Assembly (NCBI GenBank): GCA_028714895.1
Contig: JAQTLM010000003.1
Span: 111,763 to 175,762 of the forward strand
Length of the DNA: 64,000 bases
DNA from: Gallionella sp.
GTDB taxonomy: Bacteria; Pseudomonadota; Gammaproteobacteria; Burkholderiales; Gallionellaceae
Direction of reading: 5' to 3'
Shown here: positions 25,534 through 35,495 of the stretch, piece by piece
Layout: each line of letters starts with the position of its first letter
How positions within the stretch are numbered: position 1 is the first letter of the stretch
The notes under the pieces: generated by a model
The model's input: only the letters and a program-made list of their open reading frames with translations
Databases searched by the model: none
What the model was told of the DNA's origin: nothing
Position numbers and translations under genes: made by a program

Positions 25534-26319
25534 ATGTCAGCCAGTAACGAGAAACAACTCCAAGAGACATTCGTTTGGTCGAGATCGGCGTTTCACAGTG
25601 AGTACAACCGATATTTGGCTCAATATAAGGTTGAGTCATGCCTTGAAAATATTCGAGGCAACTCACTGCTCGACCTTGCATGTGGCGATGGCATGATGTC
25701 CGAAATGTTTGCAAAAAAGGTATCGCGAGTTGTTGGTGTGGACGCGAATGGAAACCACTTGACTGAAGCTCGCAAGCGGCTTCCCTCAGCAGAGTTTCAT
25801 GAGTGCTTGGTTGAGGAGCTACAACTCAATGAAAAATTTGATACGGTAACTATGCTTGATCTGCTTGAACATGTTGTTGACCCAATTGCCTTGCTACAAA
25901 AAGCCGCAAGTTTCTTGAATGATGATGGTGTACTGATAATTCATGTTCCGAATGCCTATGCGATAAATCGGCGCTTGGCTGTCCTTATGGGAACACTCGA
26001 ACATTGTGAGGAGTTATCACCTTTTGACCTACAGATTGCAGGGCACCGCCGATCTTATTCAATGAAAACACTTTGCAGTGATATCGAAAAGGCTGGTCTA
26101 AGAATTGAGAAGACGGGAGGCATCTTTTACAAGATTTTGTCTACCGCGCAAATGGATTGGTTTTTGAAAAATGGCTTGTGGGAAGAAGGTGGCTTTGGTT
26201 GGGGGCGAGTCGGCGGTGAGCAAAAGGATTGGAAAGCTGAATTTTGCCGTGCTTCTTACGAACTCGGCAAGCAGCAACCGGAAGACTGCAACATTATTTA
26301 TGCATGTGTAACAAAATAA
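25534..26319 (+). CDS. Class I SAM-dependent methyltransferase
   Basis: 261 residues. SAM motif I LLDLACGDGMMSEMFAKK (about 45-62), acidic GVDANG end of strand 2, and a TVTMLDLLEHVVDP motif (about 107-120). This UbiE/Coq3-like group in polysaccharide clusters usually O- or N-methylates sugars. An AAGGGTG ribosome site precedes the ATG. Codon and base use from here to 27.1 kb seem slightly more AT-rich than upstream. Confidence 0.78.
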   Translation: MSASNEKQLQETFVWSRSAFHSEYNRYLAQYKVESCLENIRGNSLLDLACGDGMMSEMFAKKVSRVVGVDANGNHLTEARKRLPSAEFHECLVEELQLNEKFDTVTMLDLLEHVVDPIALLQKAASFLNDDGVLIIHVPNAYAINRRLAVLMGTLEHCEELSPFDLQIAGHRRSYSMKTLCSDIEKAGLRIEKTGGIFYKILSTAQMDWFLKNGLWEEGGFGWGRVGGEQKDWKAEFCRASYELGKQQPEDCNIIYACVTK

Positions 26320-26387
26320 AAAGCGAGGACGGTCTTGCTCTTGGAACATGGCTGGTTGAACAAAAATAACTATGTTAAGGATATACG

Positions 26388-27134
26388 ATGAATCCAATTG
26401 AAGCTTTTAAGAATGAAGTGACTGAAAATATACGCCAACTCGGTGAGGACAAAGATGTACAAGCTTTGTCGAGGATTTGGTCGCGTGAAACCAACCAGCA
26501 CAAGTACACCTACAATTTTAGCTGGCTTGGCCGTCCGATTATTCAGTACCCGCAAGATATGGTGGCCATGCAGGAACTCATCTGGGAGGTAAAACCGGAT
26601 TTGATTATTGAAACGGGGATTGCGCATGGCGGCTCATTGATATTTTCGGCATCAATGCTTGAGTTAGTAGCTTCCTGTACAGGTAGTGAGGGGGAGGTAC
26701 TCGGGGTAGATATTGATATTCGCACGCATAATCGTCAAGCCATTGAAGAACACCCGATGTCCAAACGTATCAGCATGATTCAAGGTTCCAGCATTGCCAC
26801 CGATGTGATTGCCCAAGTGTTTGAAAAGGCAAAAGGCAAGAAGCGCATACTGATCATTCTGGATTCGAACCATACTCACGATCATGTGCTGGCAGAGTTA
26901 AAGGCATATGCATCGCTAACGAGTGTGGGTAGTTATTGTGTCGTCTTTGACACCTTGATTGATGATATGCCTAAGCACGTACTTGGCGACCGCACTTGGG
27001 GACATGGTGATAGCCCGAAGTCCGCAGTGCATGAGTATCTGAAAAGCCACAATGAATTTGTGATTGATAAGAGCATCGAGCACAAGTTGTTAATCACCGT
27101 TGCGCCAGATGGGTATTTGAAGCGTGTTCATTAA
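26388..27134 (+). CDS. CmcI/cephalosporin hydroxylase-family methyltransferase
   Basis: 248 residues of the CmcI-like family, SAM-dependent enzymes that include rhamnosyl O-methyltransferases. Signatures: SWLGRPIIQYPQDMVAMQEL (about 43-62), IETGIAHGGSLIFSASML (about 76-93), VDIDIR, and LDSNHTHDHVLAEL (about 163-176). Probably methylates a sugar hydroxyl of the repeat unit. Follows another methyltransferase by 68 bases. Confidence 0.8.
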   Translation: MNPIEAFKNEVTENIRQLGEDKDVQALSRIWSRETNQHKYTYNFSWLGRPIIQYPQDMVAMQELIWEVKPDLIIETGIAHGGSLIFSASMLELVASCTGSEGEVLGVDIDIRTHNRQAIEEHPMSKRISMIQGSSIATDVIAQVFEKAKGKKRILIILDSNHTHDHVLAELKAYASLTSVGSYCVVFDTLIDDMPKHVLGDRTWGHGDSPKSAVHEYLKSHNEFVIDKSIEHKLLITVAPDGYLKRVH

Positions 27135-27159
27135 GCGTGCTTTTTGAGCGGCAAGCTGT

Positions 27160-28668
27160 ATGCCGCTCAAGCGTAATATAATTGCCAACTATGTTGGTCA
27201 AGGCTGGACCGCCATCATGGGGCTGGCCTTCGTTCCTTTATATATCCAGTACCTTGGGATGGAAGCCTATGGACTCATTGGGCTTTTTGCAGTGATGCAA
27301 GCTTGGCTGACATTGCTTGATATGGGTATGACGCCCACCCTTAACCGAGAAATGGCTCGATTTACTGCTGGTGGACACAGCACTCAATCGATTCACGATT
27401 TGTTACGCAGTTTAGAAACAATATGCATCTGTCTCGCTGTAATCATCGCACTGTCTGTATGGGCGGCATCCGGTTATTTGGCAAGCGACTGGCTCAAAGC
27501 AGATAAGCTGCCCACCCAAATTGTTGCGCAGGCAATTTCCGTCATGGCGCTGGTCGTCGCCTTGCGCTTTATTGAGGGGATTTATCGCGGTTCACTTTTC
27601 GGGTTGCAGCGGCAAGTTTGGTACAACGGGGCAAACGCCGCTATTGCAACACTGCGCCATGGAGGTGCAGTAGTCGTTCTGGCATGGATATCGCCCACTG
27701 TTCAGGCCTTTTTCTTCTGGCAGGCTGCAGTCTCACTACTGTCTATCACTATTCTTTTCATGGGTGTTCATCGCGCATTGCCAAGTCCACCTTCGCCTCC
27801 AAGATTTACACACGAAGCCATTGCAAATGTCTGGAAGTTTGCGAGTGGGATGATGGCTGTTACCTTTTTAGCGATACTCCTGACTCAAGTGGATAAGGTC
27901 TTGCTCTCTCGCCTGCTCTCGCTGGAGTTGTTCGGCTATTACACACTTGCGGCGACAGTCGCCGGTGTGCTCTATATAATCATTGGGCCCATCACCGTTG
28001 CATTTTATCCACGCTTGGTGGAACTTTCGATCCAAGAAAATCAGGCCACGCTAATATCTGTTTACCACCAAGGCGCGCAATTGATCACGCTTTTGAGCGC
28101 ACCCGCCGTGATGCTACTTAGTTTTTTCCCTAAGAATGTTGTCTTCATGTGGTCGGGGAATGTCAATCTTGCCGAGAATACCGCGCCCATCCTGTCGATT
28201 TTTGTGCTTGGGGTGTTTCTAAATGGAATGATGCATATGCCCGCTCAACTGCAGCTTGCGTATGGATGGGTTAGCCTTGGCATCAAGACAAACATTGTGG
28301 CAGTAGCTGTGCTTATCCCGGCAATATTCTGGGTTGTTCCACGGTACGGTGCCATAGGTGTCGCTTGGATTTGGGTGGTTCTGAATGCGGGTTATGTCTT
28401 GATTGCCATACAATTCATGCATCGCAGACTTCTCGCTCGCGAAAAGTGGAGATGGTACTTTGCGGATGTGTTTTTACCCGCAAGCGGGTCAATTGGTGTC
28501 ATGTTGCTTGCCAAACAGTTTCAGCCAGCGAGTTATCAGAATCGCTGGAACGAATTCTTCTTTTTGTTGATTGTGGGGGCACTTGCTCTGGTGACATCAA
28601 CTATATTGGCTGACCGGATACGGCCCAGACTGCTAGCTTTTGTAAAGCATAAGCTGCCACGTCTATGA
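27160..28668 (+). CDS. wzx: Wzx-type polysaccharide flippase (MOP superfamily)
   Basis: 502 residues, about twelve hydrophobic helices across the whole protein and no large soluble domain. It starts LKRNIIANYVGQGWTAIMG, the usual beginning of Wzx/RfbX exporters, and has LSRLLSLELFGYYTLAATVAG near the seventh helix. It would flip undecaprenyl-linked oligosaccharide across the inner membrane. A Wzy polymerase is expected with it but none is visible in the window. Confidence 0.85.
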   Translation: MPLKRNIIANYVGQGWTAIMGLAFVPLYIQYLGMEAYGLIGLFAVMQAWLTLLDMGMTPTLNREMARFTAGGHSTQSIHDLLRSLETICICLAVIIALSVWAASGYLASDWLKADKLPTQIVAQAISVMALVVALRFIEGIYRGSLFGLQRQVWYNGANAAIATLRHGGAVVVLAWISPTVQAFFFWQAAVSLLSITILFMGVHRALPSPPSPPRFTHEAIANVWKFASGMMAVTFLAILLTQVDKVLLSRLLSLELFGYYTLAATVAGVLYIIIGPITVAFYPRLVELSIQENQATLISVYHQGAQLITLLSAPAVMLLSFFPKNVVFMWSGNVNLAENTAPILSIFVLGVFLNGMMHMPAQLQLAYGWVSLGIKTNIVAVAVLIPAIFWVVPRYGAIGVAWIWVVLNAGYVLIAIQFMHRRLLAREKWRWYFADVFLPASGSIGVMLLAKQFQPASYQNRWNEFFFLLIVGALALVTSTILADRIRPRLLAFVKHKLPRL

Positions 28669-29621
28669 TTGATAGTCGCAAGCAAAATCAAAAAAGACGG
28701 AATATGAAAGAATCAAAAGGGAAACAGGGCTTGCCGCTAATAAGCGTTGGTATTCCAACATGCAATCGACCCGAAAATTTACGACGCACGCTCATGGAGA
28801 TCACGAGGCAAACGTATCAAAATTTGGAAATCATTGTTTCTGACAATGCCTCAATATCCGATGAAACCAGAATAGTCGTTGGTGAATTCATGTGTGACGA
28901 TACGCGAGTTCGATATTTCCGGCAGCCGGAAAATCAGGGTCCGGGCTTTAATTTCCAGTTTGTGCTGGATCAGGCTCAAGGTGAATATTTTATGTGGGTC
29001 GCTGATGATGATTGGCGCTCTTTCGATTTTATAGATTCCTTGTGGAATGCAATGTCTGAAGATGATTCAGCTATCGTTGCTTTCTCCGACTTTGACGTTA
29101 TGGATCAGGGGGGGCGAGTGGTCTTAGGGTATCCCGATCCTATTGCAACCCTGCAGTTAATGACGGGTAATCAAGCAATTCATCGGCAGCTACATTTTTT
29201 TCTATCGAATGAGGGACGTGCTGTGCCGCATGTGATATACGGACTGATTCCGATGAGAATTCTACGTGGATTTTTGTGGGAAGATTTCTTTGGTCGATAC
29301 GGGACTTATGGTGCCGATGCCTTGTTTATATTCTGGTTGCTAGGACAGGGGCGACTGGCACTGGTAGAGCGTAAGTTGTTCGGTTGTACGGTGAACAATC
29401 AAAAGTATTATGGCTCTGCGCAAAGGCGCTCCTTGTCCAAAAAGCTGCGCACAGCAGCGCAACGAATCTCGTATCTACTTTCTTTCATCAAGATTGCCAA
29501 GGGATGGGCCAGATTGGCTCTACTAAGTGTGTTTCCATGGAAGCTGGCGGAGGTGCTCTACTCAATGACGGTTCGCGAGCCATTCAAAAAAATAATGTGG
29601 ATGCTTAAAAAGCGTAGATAA
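28665..29621 (+). CDS. Glycosyltransferase family 2
   Basis: 318 residues. GT-A fold start SVGIPTCNRPENLRRTLMEI (about 27-46), EIIVSDNASISD, and the metal-binding DDD near FMWVADDDWRS (about 106-116). The C-terminal basic helices (RRSLSKKLRTAAQR) suggest membrane attachment. Donor and acceptor unknown. The ATG overlaps the wzx stop (ATGA). Confidence 0.8.
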   Translation: MIDSRKQNQKRRNMKESKGKQGLPLISVGIPTCNRPENLRRTLMEITRQTYQNLEIIVSDNASISDETRIVVGEFMCDDTRVRYFRQPENQGPGFNFQFVLDQAQGEYFMWVADDDWRSFDFIDSLWNAMSEDDSAIVAFSDFDVMDQGGRVVLGYPDPIATLQLMTGNQAIHRQLHFFLSNEGRAVPHVIYGLIPMRILRGFLWEDFFGRYGTYGADALFIFWLLGQGRLALVERKLFGCTVNNQKYYGSAQRRSLSKKLRTAAQRISYLLSFIKIAKGWARLALLSVFPWKLAEVLYSMTVREPFKKIMWMLKKRR

Positions 29622-29622
29622 G

Positions 29623-30681
29623 ATGACTAACAATAAAAATCTAGCATCAGAAATGCAATATGCACACTATGTGGAAAAGGGTATTTCAAACAACGCCCGT
29701 TTCAATCTCAGCGATCCTATAAACAGGGATGATAGCAACTACCCATATTGGTTACTGCGGGAGCAATTGTTATCGCATGGAGTCGAATTAAATACGCCCG
29801 ATGTGAACAAAGGCCGTCATGTCGAATTTGAACTGCACATGAATGCGATACGGAAAGAGTTGACTGTGCCGGCGTTTGTGCTGTTGATGGAGACCGAGCA
29901 AATCTGTCCTTCGAATGCCTCACAAGACCTGCTTGCGCAATACCGGGAAATTTTTACCTGGAATGATGATTTGGTCGATCAAAGGCGATATATAAAGATC
30001 AATTTCCCAAATAAACGGAATTCGCACTTCGAGCTTGGATGGAGCGGCCGGGGCAAATTCTGTTGCCTGATTGCGGGCAATAAAAGCAGTGCCAGACGGA
30101 CAACTAAAGATCTGTACTCCGAGCGGGTGAGGACGATACGCTGGTTTGAGCAAAATGTACCGGATCGGTTTGACTTGTATGGGAGCGGATGGGAGGTCTC
30201 TCCGCCTCCTCCTGGCTGGTTGGGTAAACTATGGCTTCGGGCGGCACGGTTAGGGGTACATCAAATCGGACGCAAAGCATTCCCTTCATATCGAGGGAAA
30301 GTAGTCGGTAAGCTCGAGACTTTGCGCAAATACCGGTTTGCCGTGTGCTATGAAAACGTAAAAGATATGCCTGGTTATATCACGGAAAAGATATTTGATT
30401 GCTTCTTCTCCGGTTGTGTCCCTGTATATTGGGGCGCATCAAATGTTACTGATTACATTCCTAAGGAATGTTTTATTGACAGGACAGAATTCCGTGACCA
30501 TGAGAGTCTGTATAGCTTTCTCAGCGGCATGTCCGAAGCGGACTATCGCAAGTATCAGAGTGCGATCGCGCATTTCTTAGAAAGTGATGCTGCCCTGCCT
30601 TTCTACGCTGAAACTTTTGCAAATACTGTTGCCTTGGCTATCCTCTCCGACCTGAAGATATTGACGAAGGGCGATTCATGA
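29623..30681 (+). CDS. GT10 family alpha-1,3/1,4-fucosyltransferase-like
   Basis: 352 residues. The C-terminal half has the GT10 signature: YRFAVCYENVKDMPGYITEK (about 236-255), then IFDCFFSGCVPVYWGASNV (about 256-274) and YIPKECFIDRTEF. DLYGSGW (about 185-191) is also typical. GDP-L-fucose is the usual donor; a GDP-colitose donor cannot be excluded given colD in the operon. Starts one base after the preceding stop. Confidence 0.88.
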   Translation: MTNNKNLASEMQYAHYVEKGISNNARFNLSDPINRDDSNYPYWLLREQLLSHGVELNTPDVNKGRHVEFELHMNAIRKELTVPAFVLLMETEQICPSNASQDLLAQYREIFTWNDDLVDQRRYIKINFPNKRNSHFELGWSGRGKFCCLIAGNKSSARRTTKDLYSERVRTIRWFEQNVPDRFDLYGSGWEVSPPPPGWLGKLWLRAARLGVHQIGRKAFPSYRGKVVGKLETLRKYRFAVCYENVKDMPGYITEKIFDCFFSGCVPVYWGASNVTDYIPKECFIDRTEFRDHESLYSFLSGMSEADYRKYQSAIAHFLESDAALPFYAETFANTVALAILSDLKILTKGDS

Positions 30682-31556
30682 TTGTCAGCAATATCATAGG
30701 TGGGCTTGGTAACCAGATGTTCCAGTATGCGGCGGGACGCGCGCTGTCGTTGGAGAGCGGGCAGATGCTGCGGTTGGATGTTTCGGGCTTTGCCGGATAT
30801 GCGCTGCACCAAGGATTTGAGCTTCAGCGGGTTTTTGATTGCCCGGTAGAAATTGCCAGCGAAGCGGATGTGCGTAGAATTCTGGGCTGGCAGTTCTCAT
30901 CTGGCATCAGGCGGGTTTTGGCTCGCCCCAGCTTAGCGGTGATTCGTCGTGATGGTTTTGTCGTTGAGCCGCACTTCCAGTATTGGCCGGAAATAAAGCA
31001 TGTTCCGCGAGACTGTTATCTGGTCGGTTATTGGCAATCCGAGAAATATTTTTGCGAAGCAGCCTCAGTTATTCGTGCCGATTTTACTTTCAAGATCCCG
31101 TTGGTAAAGCGGAATGCTGAACTTGCCGAACAAATTGGTAAAGTGAATGCGGTGAGTCTGCATGTGCGGCGCGGCGATTATGCCAATAGCCCGAAGACAG
31201 CGGCCACGCATGGATTGTGCTCGCTTGATTACTATCGAGCGGCCATTCAGCATGTCGCCGAGCAGGTCGATCAGCCCAGCTTCTTTATATTTTCGGACGA
31301 CCTATCTTGGGTAAGGGAGAATCTCAAAATCAAGTTTCCTTGCCAGTATGTGGATCACAATCAGGGAGCAGCGAGCTATAACGATATGCGCTTGATGAGT
31401 TTGTGCAGGCACCACATTATCGCCAACAGTTCCTTTAGCTGGTGGGGTGCATGGCTCAACCCCAATCTGGACAAGATCGTTGTCGCTCCACAGAAGTGGT
31501 TCGCCAACGATAACGATGTGAATGATCTGATTCCGCAAGGCTGGGTGACGTTGTGA
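30678..31556 (+). CDS. GT11 family alpha-1,2-fucosyltransferase-like
   Basis: 292 residues. GT11 motifs: IIGGLGNQMFQYAAGRAL (about 6-23), VSLHVRRGDYAN (about 158-169), and NSSFSWWGAWLN (about 252-263). Catalyses transfer from a GDP-linked 6-deoxyhexose; members in colitose-containing O-antigen clusters use GDP-colitose, others GDP-fucose. Overlaps the GT10 gene by ATGA, so two GDP-deoxysugar transferases are made together. Confidence 0.9.
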   Translation: MIVSNIIGGLGNQMFQYAAGRALSLESGQMLRLDVSGFAGYALHQGFELQRVFDCPVEIASEADVRRILGWQFSSGIRRVLARPSLAVIRRDGFVVEPHFQYWPEIKHVPRDCYLVGYWQSEKYFCEAASVIRADFTFKIPLVKRNAELAEQIGKVNAVSLHVRRGDYANSPKTAATHGLCSLDYYRAAIQHVAEQVDQPSFFIFSDDLSWVRENLKIKFPCQYVDHNQGAASYNDMRLMSLCRHHIIANSSFSWWGAWLNPNLDKIVVAPQKWFANDNDVNDLIPQGWVTL

Positions 31557-32491
31557 GCGAAGATCGAAATACTTTAGTCATTGGCGGTGCTGGGTACATA
31601 GGCACTCATTTGATACCCGAGCTACTTGCCACGGGGCGGCGCGTCACTGTGCTGGGCAGGAGAGTCATTCCTGCATATGAGTTACCGCAAGGTGTTGCTT
31701 ATGTCACGGGAGATTTTGCCCGGTTCGACTTGATCAGCGGCCTGCTTGATTGCCATCAGGAAGTGATTCATCTGGCTTACGCTACCGTGCCGAATACGTC
31801 CTTCGAAAATCCTTTGGCGGATTTGCTGCAAAACTTGCCACCCACGGTGCAACTATTTTCTGAAGTGGCCGATAGGGGCGGGAAATTGGTATTGGTGTCC
31901 TCCGGCGGGACGGTATATGGTGAAGCGATCAAATTGCCGATACGCGAGGACCATCCCACCAAGCCAATTTCTCCTTATGGCGTCACCAAGTTGACGCTGG
32001 AAAACTATGCACATTTATACGCGGTAACACATGGTTTGCAGTTCATCTGCATCCGCCCTGCCAATGCGTATGGTGTAGGGCAACGACCATTTGTCGGGCA
32101 GGGATTCATTGCTACCGCGATGGCCTCGGCGATGCGCGGGCAACCCATCAGGATATTCGGCCAGACAGGAACGATTCGTGACTATCTTTATGCCAGTGAT
32201 CTGGCGGCAGGGATAATTAGTGCTCTGCAAATGGGGCATCTATCGGAAACCTATAATCTCGGATCGGGGGTGGGGCTTTCCAATGTGGATGTGATCAAGG
32301 CCATAGCGCCCTTGATGAAGGAATTGGGATATGAGGTTCGTGTCGAGCATCTTCCGGAGCGGGCCTTTGATGTGAAAGCCAATGTGCTGGACTCGACAAA
32401 ATTACGGGCACACACGGGTTGGAAACCGAAAGTCGAGTTTGATGATGGGCTGCGCCGTACCTGCGAGTGGTTAAGGGATTACCGTGGCTGA
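31553..32491 (+). CDS. NAD-dependent epimerase/dehydratase
   Basis: 312 residues, GTG start overlapping the GT11 stop (GTGA). Extended SDR with LVIGGAGYIGTHLIPELLA (about 8-26), SSGGTVYGE and SPYGVTKLTLE (YxxxK). UDP-glucose 4-epimerase-like, though residues defining the substrate cannot be read from the sequence alone. Probably prepares a hexose or hexosamine donor for the repeat unit. Confidence 0.8.
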   Translation: MSEDRNTLVIGGAGYIGTHLIPELLATGRRVTVLGRRVIPAYELPQGVAYVTGDFARFDLISGLLDCHQEVIHLAYATVPNTSFENPLADLLQNLPPTVQLFSEVADRGGKLVLVSSGGTVYGEAIKLPIREDHPTKPISPYGVTKLTLENYAHLYAVTHGLQFICIRPANAYGVGQRPFVGQGFIATAMASAMRGQPIRIFGQTGTIRDYLYASDLAAGIISALQMGHLSETYNLGSGVGLSNVDVIKAIAPLMKELGYEVRVEHLPERAFDVKANVLDSTKLRAHTGWKPKVEFDDGLRRTCEWLRDYRG

Positions 32492-33383
32492 ATTATTACC
32501 TGGCCGAGCGCAGGGAAGCGAGCCGCCTTTGGTAACGGTTGCCATGCCGGTGTATAACGCGGGTAAATATTTGAGATTGGCCGTCCTTTCGATCGTCAGG
32601 CAGACCTTTACGGATTGGGAATTGCTGATTATTGACGACGGGTCAACGGATAACGCGCTGCAGGACATTGCGGATATCGATGACACGCGAATCCGAATTC
32701 TACGTGACGGAGCAAATAAAGGGCTGGCCGCCAGGCTCAACGAAGCGGCTGATATGGCTCGAGGCCGATATTTTGCCCGCATGGATCAGGATGACGTGTC
32801 ATATCCAGAGCGCTTTGCGCGACAAATAGAAGCATTGAAAAATGATCCCGAGCTTGATTTGGTTGCCACCCGTGCGATTCTGATCGATGAAAATGACCAT
32901 GCAACAGGGTTGTTTCCCTATGCAATTTCTCACGAAGAAATATGCGCCCGACCCTGGCGGGGATTCTATTTTCCGCACCCCACATGGATGGGTAAAATCG
33001 AATGGTTTCGCAACCGTCGCTACACCGTACCGGGGCCATACTTTTGTGAAGATCAAGAGTTGTTGTTGCGAAGTTATCGCAACAGCCGGTTTGCTACGCT
33101 GGATGAAATCCTGTTCGCCTATCGCATCAGGAAAGAAGTTAATTGGCGAAAGCGGGGAAAAACTCGCCGGACTATTCTGAGAATACAATTACGCCAATTT
33201 ATGGTGATTTATCAGTGGCGGATCATGTTTTTGGTAATTTTAACTTTTGTGGGGCGTGTTGCTGGTGATATGTTGAAATTCATCGGGGGGCTGTTTTTTC
33301 AGGACCAGCTCAAAACTGTGGCAGTTCCGATTTCTTCGCAATGGCATGTGGTTTTAAACACACTTGCTGAAAAGCATAAATAG
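32484..33383 (+). CDS. Glycosyltransferase family 2
   Basis: 299 residues, GTG start, 8-base overlap with the epimerase gene. GT-A motifs VTVAMPVYNAGKYLRLAVLS (about 12-31), LLIIDDGSTDNA and the acidic ARMDQDDVS (about 94-102). Two hydrophobic stretches near the C-terminus (IMFLVILTFVGRV) suggest peripheral or membrane-anchored placement. Specific linkage unknown. Confidence 0.83.
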   Translation: MAELLPGRAQGSEPPLVTVAMPVYNAGKYLRLAVLSIVRQTFTDWELLIIDDGSTDNALQDIADIDDTRIRILRDGANKGLAARLNEAADMARGRYFARMDQDDVSYPERFARQIEALKNDPELDLVATRAILIDENDHATGLFPYAISHEEICARPWRGFYFPHPTWMGKIEWFRNRRYTVPGPYFCEDQELLLRSYRNSRFATLDEILFAYRIRKEVNWRKRGKTRRTILRIQLRQFMVIYQWRIMFLVILTFVGRVAGDMLKFIGGLFFQDQLKTVAVPISSQWHVVLNTLAEKHK

Positions 33384-33552
33384 TGGAGTGTTTGTAAATT
33401 ATGCCCCGTATTCCTGATAGAAGAGCATTGCTTTGCCGAACCGGTTTTTGCCATGGCGTATTATTTCACGCCTCCAAATTAAAATGAGGCAAAATGTGAC
33501 TGCATTGTTCTGCGAGTTCGAAACAATTCCAAGAGCATGCAACAGGAAAATT

Positions 33553-34242
33553 ATGAATATTTATAGTGATGGAACATGCCTTAAGAGCAATGCTAGCTGG
33601 GATCAAGAGCATAGCCCTTATAAAGCAAGGTTAGTTATCGAATTGCTAAATGACATACCTGCAAAATCAATCTTGGAGGTTGGTTGTGGCGCAGGTGAGA
33701 TTACCAAAATTCTATCTTGTCACTTCCCTGATATTCAATTTTCTGGCTACGATATTTCAACGGATGCGGAAAATTTCTGGGATGGAAAAGAATCTTCTAA
33801 CCTTTCTTTTTACTGTTCCGATGTTCTAGAGTCTGGAAAACAAGTTGACGTGATACTTTGCCTGGATGTTTTTGAGCATATAGACGACTATATCGGTTTC
33901 TTGGGGAAACTTAAGCTGCACGGATTATTTTTTGTTTTCAAAATCCCGATGGATATGAACGTCGTGAAATTGATGACGCGCGGGCTTGCATATGCTCGTT
34001 CCGAGGTTGGGCACATTCATTATTTTAATGAGTGGAGTGCAAAAGCCACGTTGGTAGATTGTGGCTATGAGATTGAGGTGGCCAAACTTTCCCCTGCGTT
34101 CTTGAACGTGCTCCCAGATAACTTTCGACAATGGTTGGCTGTTATCCCACGCATCCTTGCACATTTTTTGCTTGGCAGCAGACTGGCCTGCAAGCTTTTG
34201 GGTGGATATAGCCTGATGGTTAGAGCGAAAGCTAAAAAGTAA
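33553..34242 (+). CDS. Class I SAM-dependent methyltransferase
   Basis: 229 residues. Motif I SILEVGCGAGEITKILSCH (about 36-54), GYDIS after strand 2, and VILCLDVFEHIDD (about 99-111). I chose the ATG at 33553 because AGGAAAAT precedes it and the conserved fold begins soon after; an in-frame extension back to 33433 reads as non-family sequence. Codon use is visibly AT-richer than its neighbours, suggesting separate acquisition. Confidence 0.72.
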   Translation: MNIYSDGTCLKSNASWDQEHSPYKARLVIELLNDIPAKSILEVGCGAGEITKILSCHFPDIQFSGYDISTDAENFWDGKESSNLSFYCSDVLESGKQVDVILCLDVFEHIDDYIGFLGKLKLHGLFFVFKIPMDMNVVKLMTRGLAYARSEVGHIHYFNEWSAKATLVDCGYEIEVAKLSPAFLNVLPDNFRQWLAVIPRILAHFLLGSRLACKLLGGYSLMVRAKAKK

Positions 34243-34261
34243 AAATAATTTTTTTCAATAA

Positions 34262-35395
34262 ATGAAAAAACTCTGCTACGTTGCCACAATTCCAGCCGTT
34301 ATTCATGCCTTTTTGCGTGGTCACATTCAAGCGGCTGCGGAAAAGTATCAGGTAACGGTCATCTGTAATTCTGTAGACAAGCACTTGCTGGATGGCCTCA
34401 ATGCACGACTCATCTTGCTGCCTATCGAGCGCAAACCTTCACCTTGGAAAGATGCGCTGATCTTGTTTCAACTCATCAAGTTGTTTCGCCGCGAGCAATT
34501 CGATATTGTGCATTCCCATATGCCCAAGACCGGGCTGCTGGGAATGTTGGCGGCATGGTTGGTTGGCGTACCAATACGCATCAATACATGCCACGGTGAG
34601 GTATGGGCAACGCGAAGGGGTTGGCGGCGAACAGCACTCAAACTGCTCGATCAATTAGTCGGGTCGCTGGCAACAGACGTTCTGGTGGTTAGCCCCTCGC
34701 AGCGGGATTTTCTGATAAACGAAGGTGTATTGCCGCCAGGCAAGGCCAGGGTGATCGGTGCCGGTTCGATTTGCGGCGTGGATCCGCTGCGCTTTCATCC
34801 CGACCCGGATGTCAGGTGGGCAATGCGGGATGAATTGGGCATCGCTCAAGATGCCAAGGTCATTTTATTTGTCGGACGGCTCAACCGCGACAAGGGGATG
34901 CTGGATTTGGCCACAGCCTTTGAAGCAATTGTGGTGCAACATTCTAATGTGGAGCTCTTGCTGGTTGGCGCTGAAGAAGACGTGCACTTTAGCCGCATTC
35001 AGGAAATTTGCCATGCAGGGCGTGACCGCCTGCACTACGTGAGTTTTACAACTACGCCTGAACGTTACATGGCGGCAGCAGATATTTTTTGCTTGCCAAG
35101 TTACCGCGAAGGGTTTGGCATGACTATCATTGAGGCGGCAGCGTGCGGCGTACCCGCCGTGGCATCGCGCATATATGGGATCACCGACGCGGTGGAAGAA
35201 GGCAAAACCGGACTACTGTTTCCGGCCGGAGAGGTTGCTGCGCTAACGCAGGCACTGCTAAAGCTGTTGGAAAATCGTGATTTGCGTCAACAAATGGGTG
35301 AGGCGGCACGAGTGCGCGCGCTGGAGCTGTTTCCCAGCCAGAAGATTACCGGGGAAATGCTTGCGCTTTACGGCTACCTATTGGGCCAGCACTGA
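34262..35395 (+). CDS. Glycosyltransferase family 4
   Basis: 377 residues, GT-B fold. N-terminal LCYVATIPAVIHAFLRGHI and DIVHSHMPKTGLLGMLAA, a C-terminal nucleotide domain beginning FVGRLNRDKGMLDLATAFE (about 202-220), and the EX7E-type segment YREGFGMTIIEAAACGVP (about 281-298). Retaining sugar transfer from a nucleotide donor. It is the last gene of the main operon before a TA pair and repeats. Confidence 0.88.
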   Translation: MKKLCYVATIPAVIHAFLRGHIQAAAEKYQVTVICNSVDKHLLDGLNARLILLPIERKPSPWKDALILFQLIKLFRREQFDIVHSHMPKTGLLGMLAAWLVGVPIRINTCHGEVWATRRGWRRTALKLLDQLVGSLATDVLVVSPSQRDFLINEGVLPPGKARVIGAGSICGVDPLRFHPDPDVRWAMRDELGIAQDAKVILFVGRLNRDKGMLDLATAFEAIVVQHSNVELLLVGAEEDVHFSRIQEICHAGRDRLHYVSFTTTPERYMAAADIFCLPSYREGFGMTIIEAAACGVPAVASRIYGITDAVEEGKTGLLFPAGEVAALTQALLKLLENRDLRQQMGEAARVRALELFPSQKITGEMLALYGYLLGQH

Positions 35396-35495
35396 GAGTT
35401 GCCAGGTTGCTGTAGGTTTGCGAGCTCAATGCGAACATAATTCATAATTTGAGGTAGAATCAAGCAGACTAGACTTAGCTAATTAGAGGAATTGC

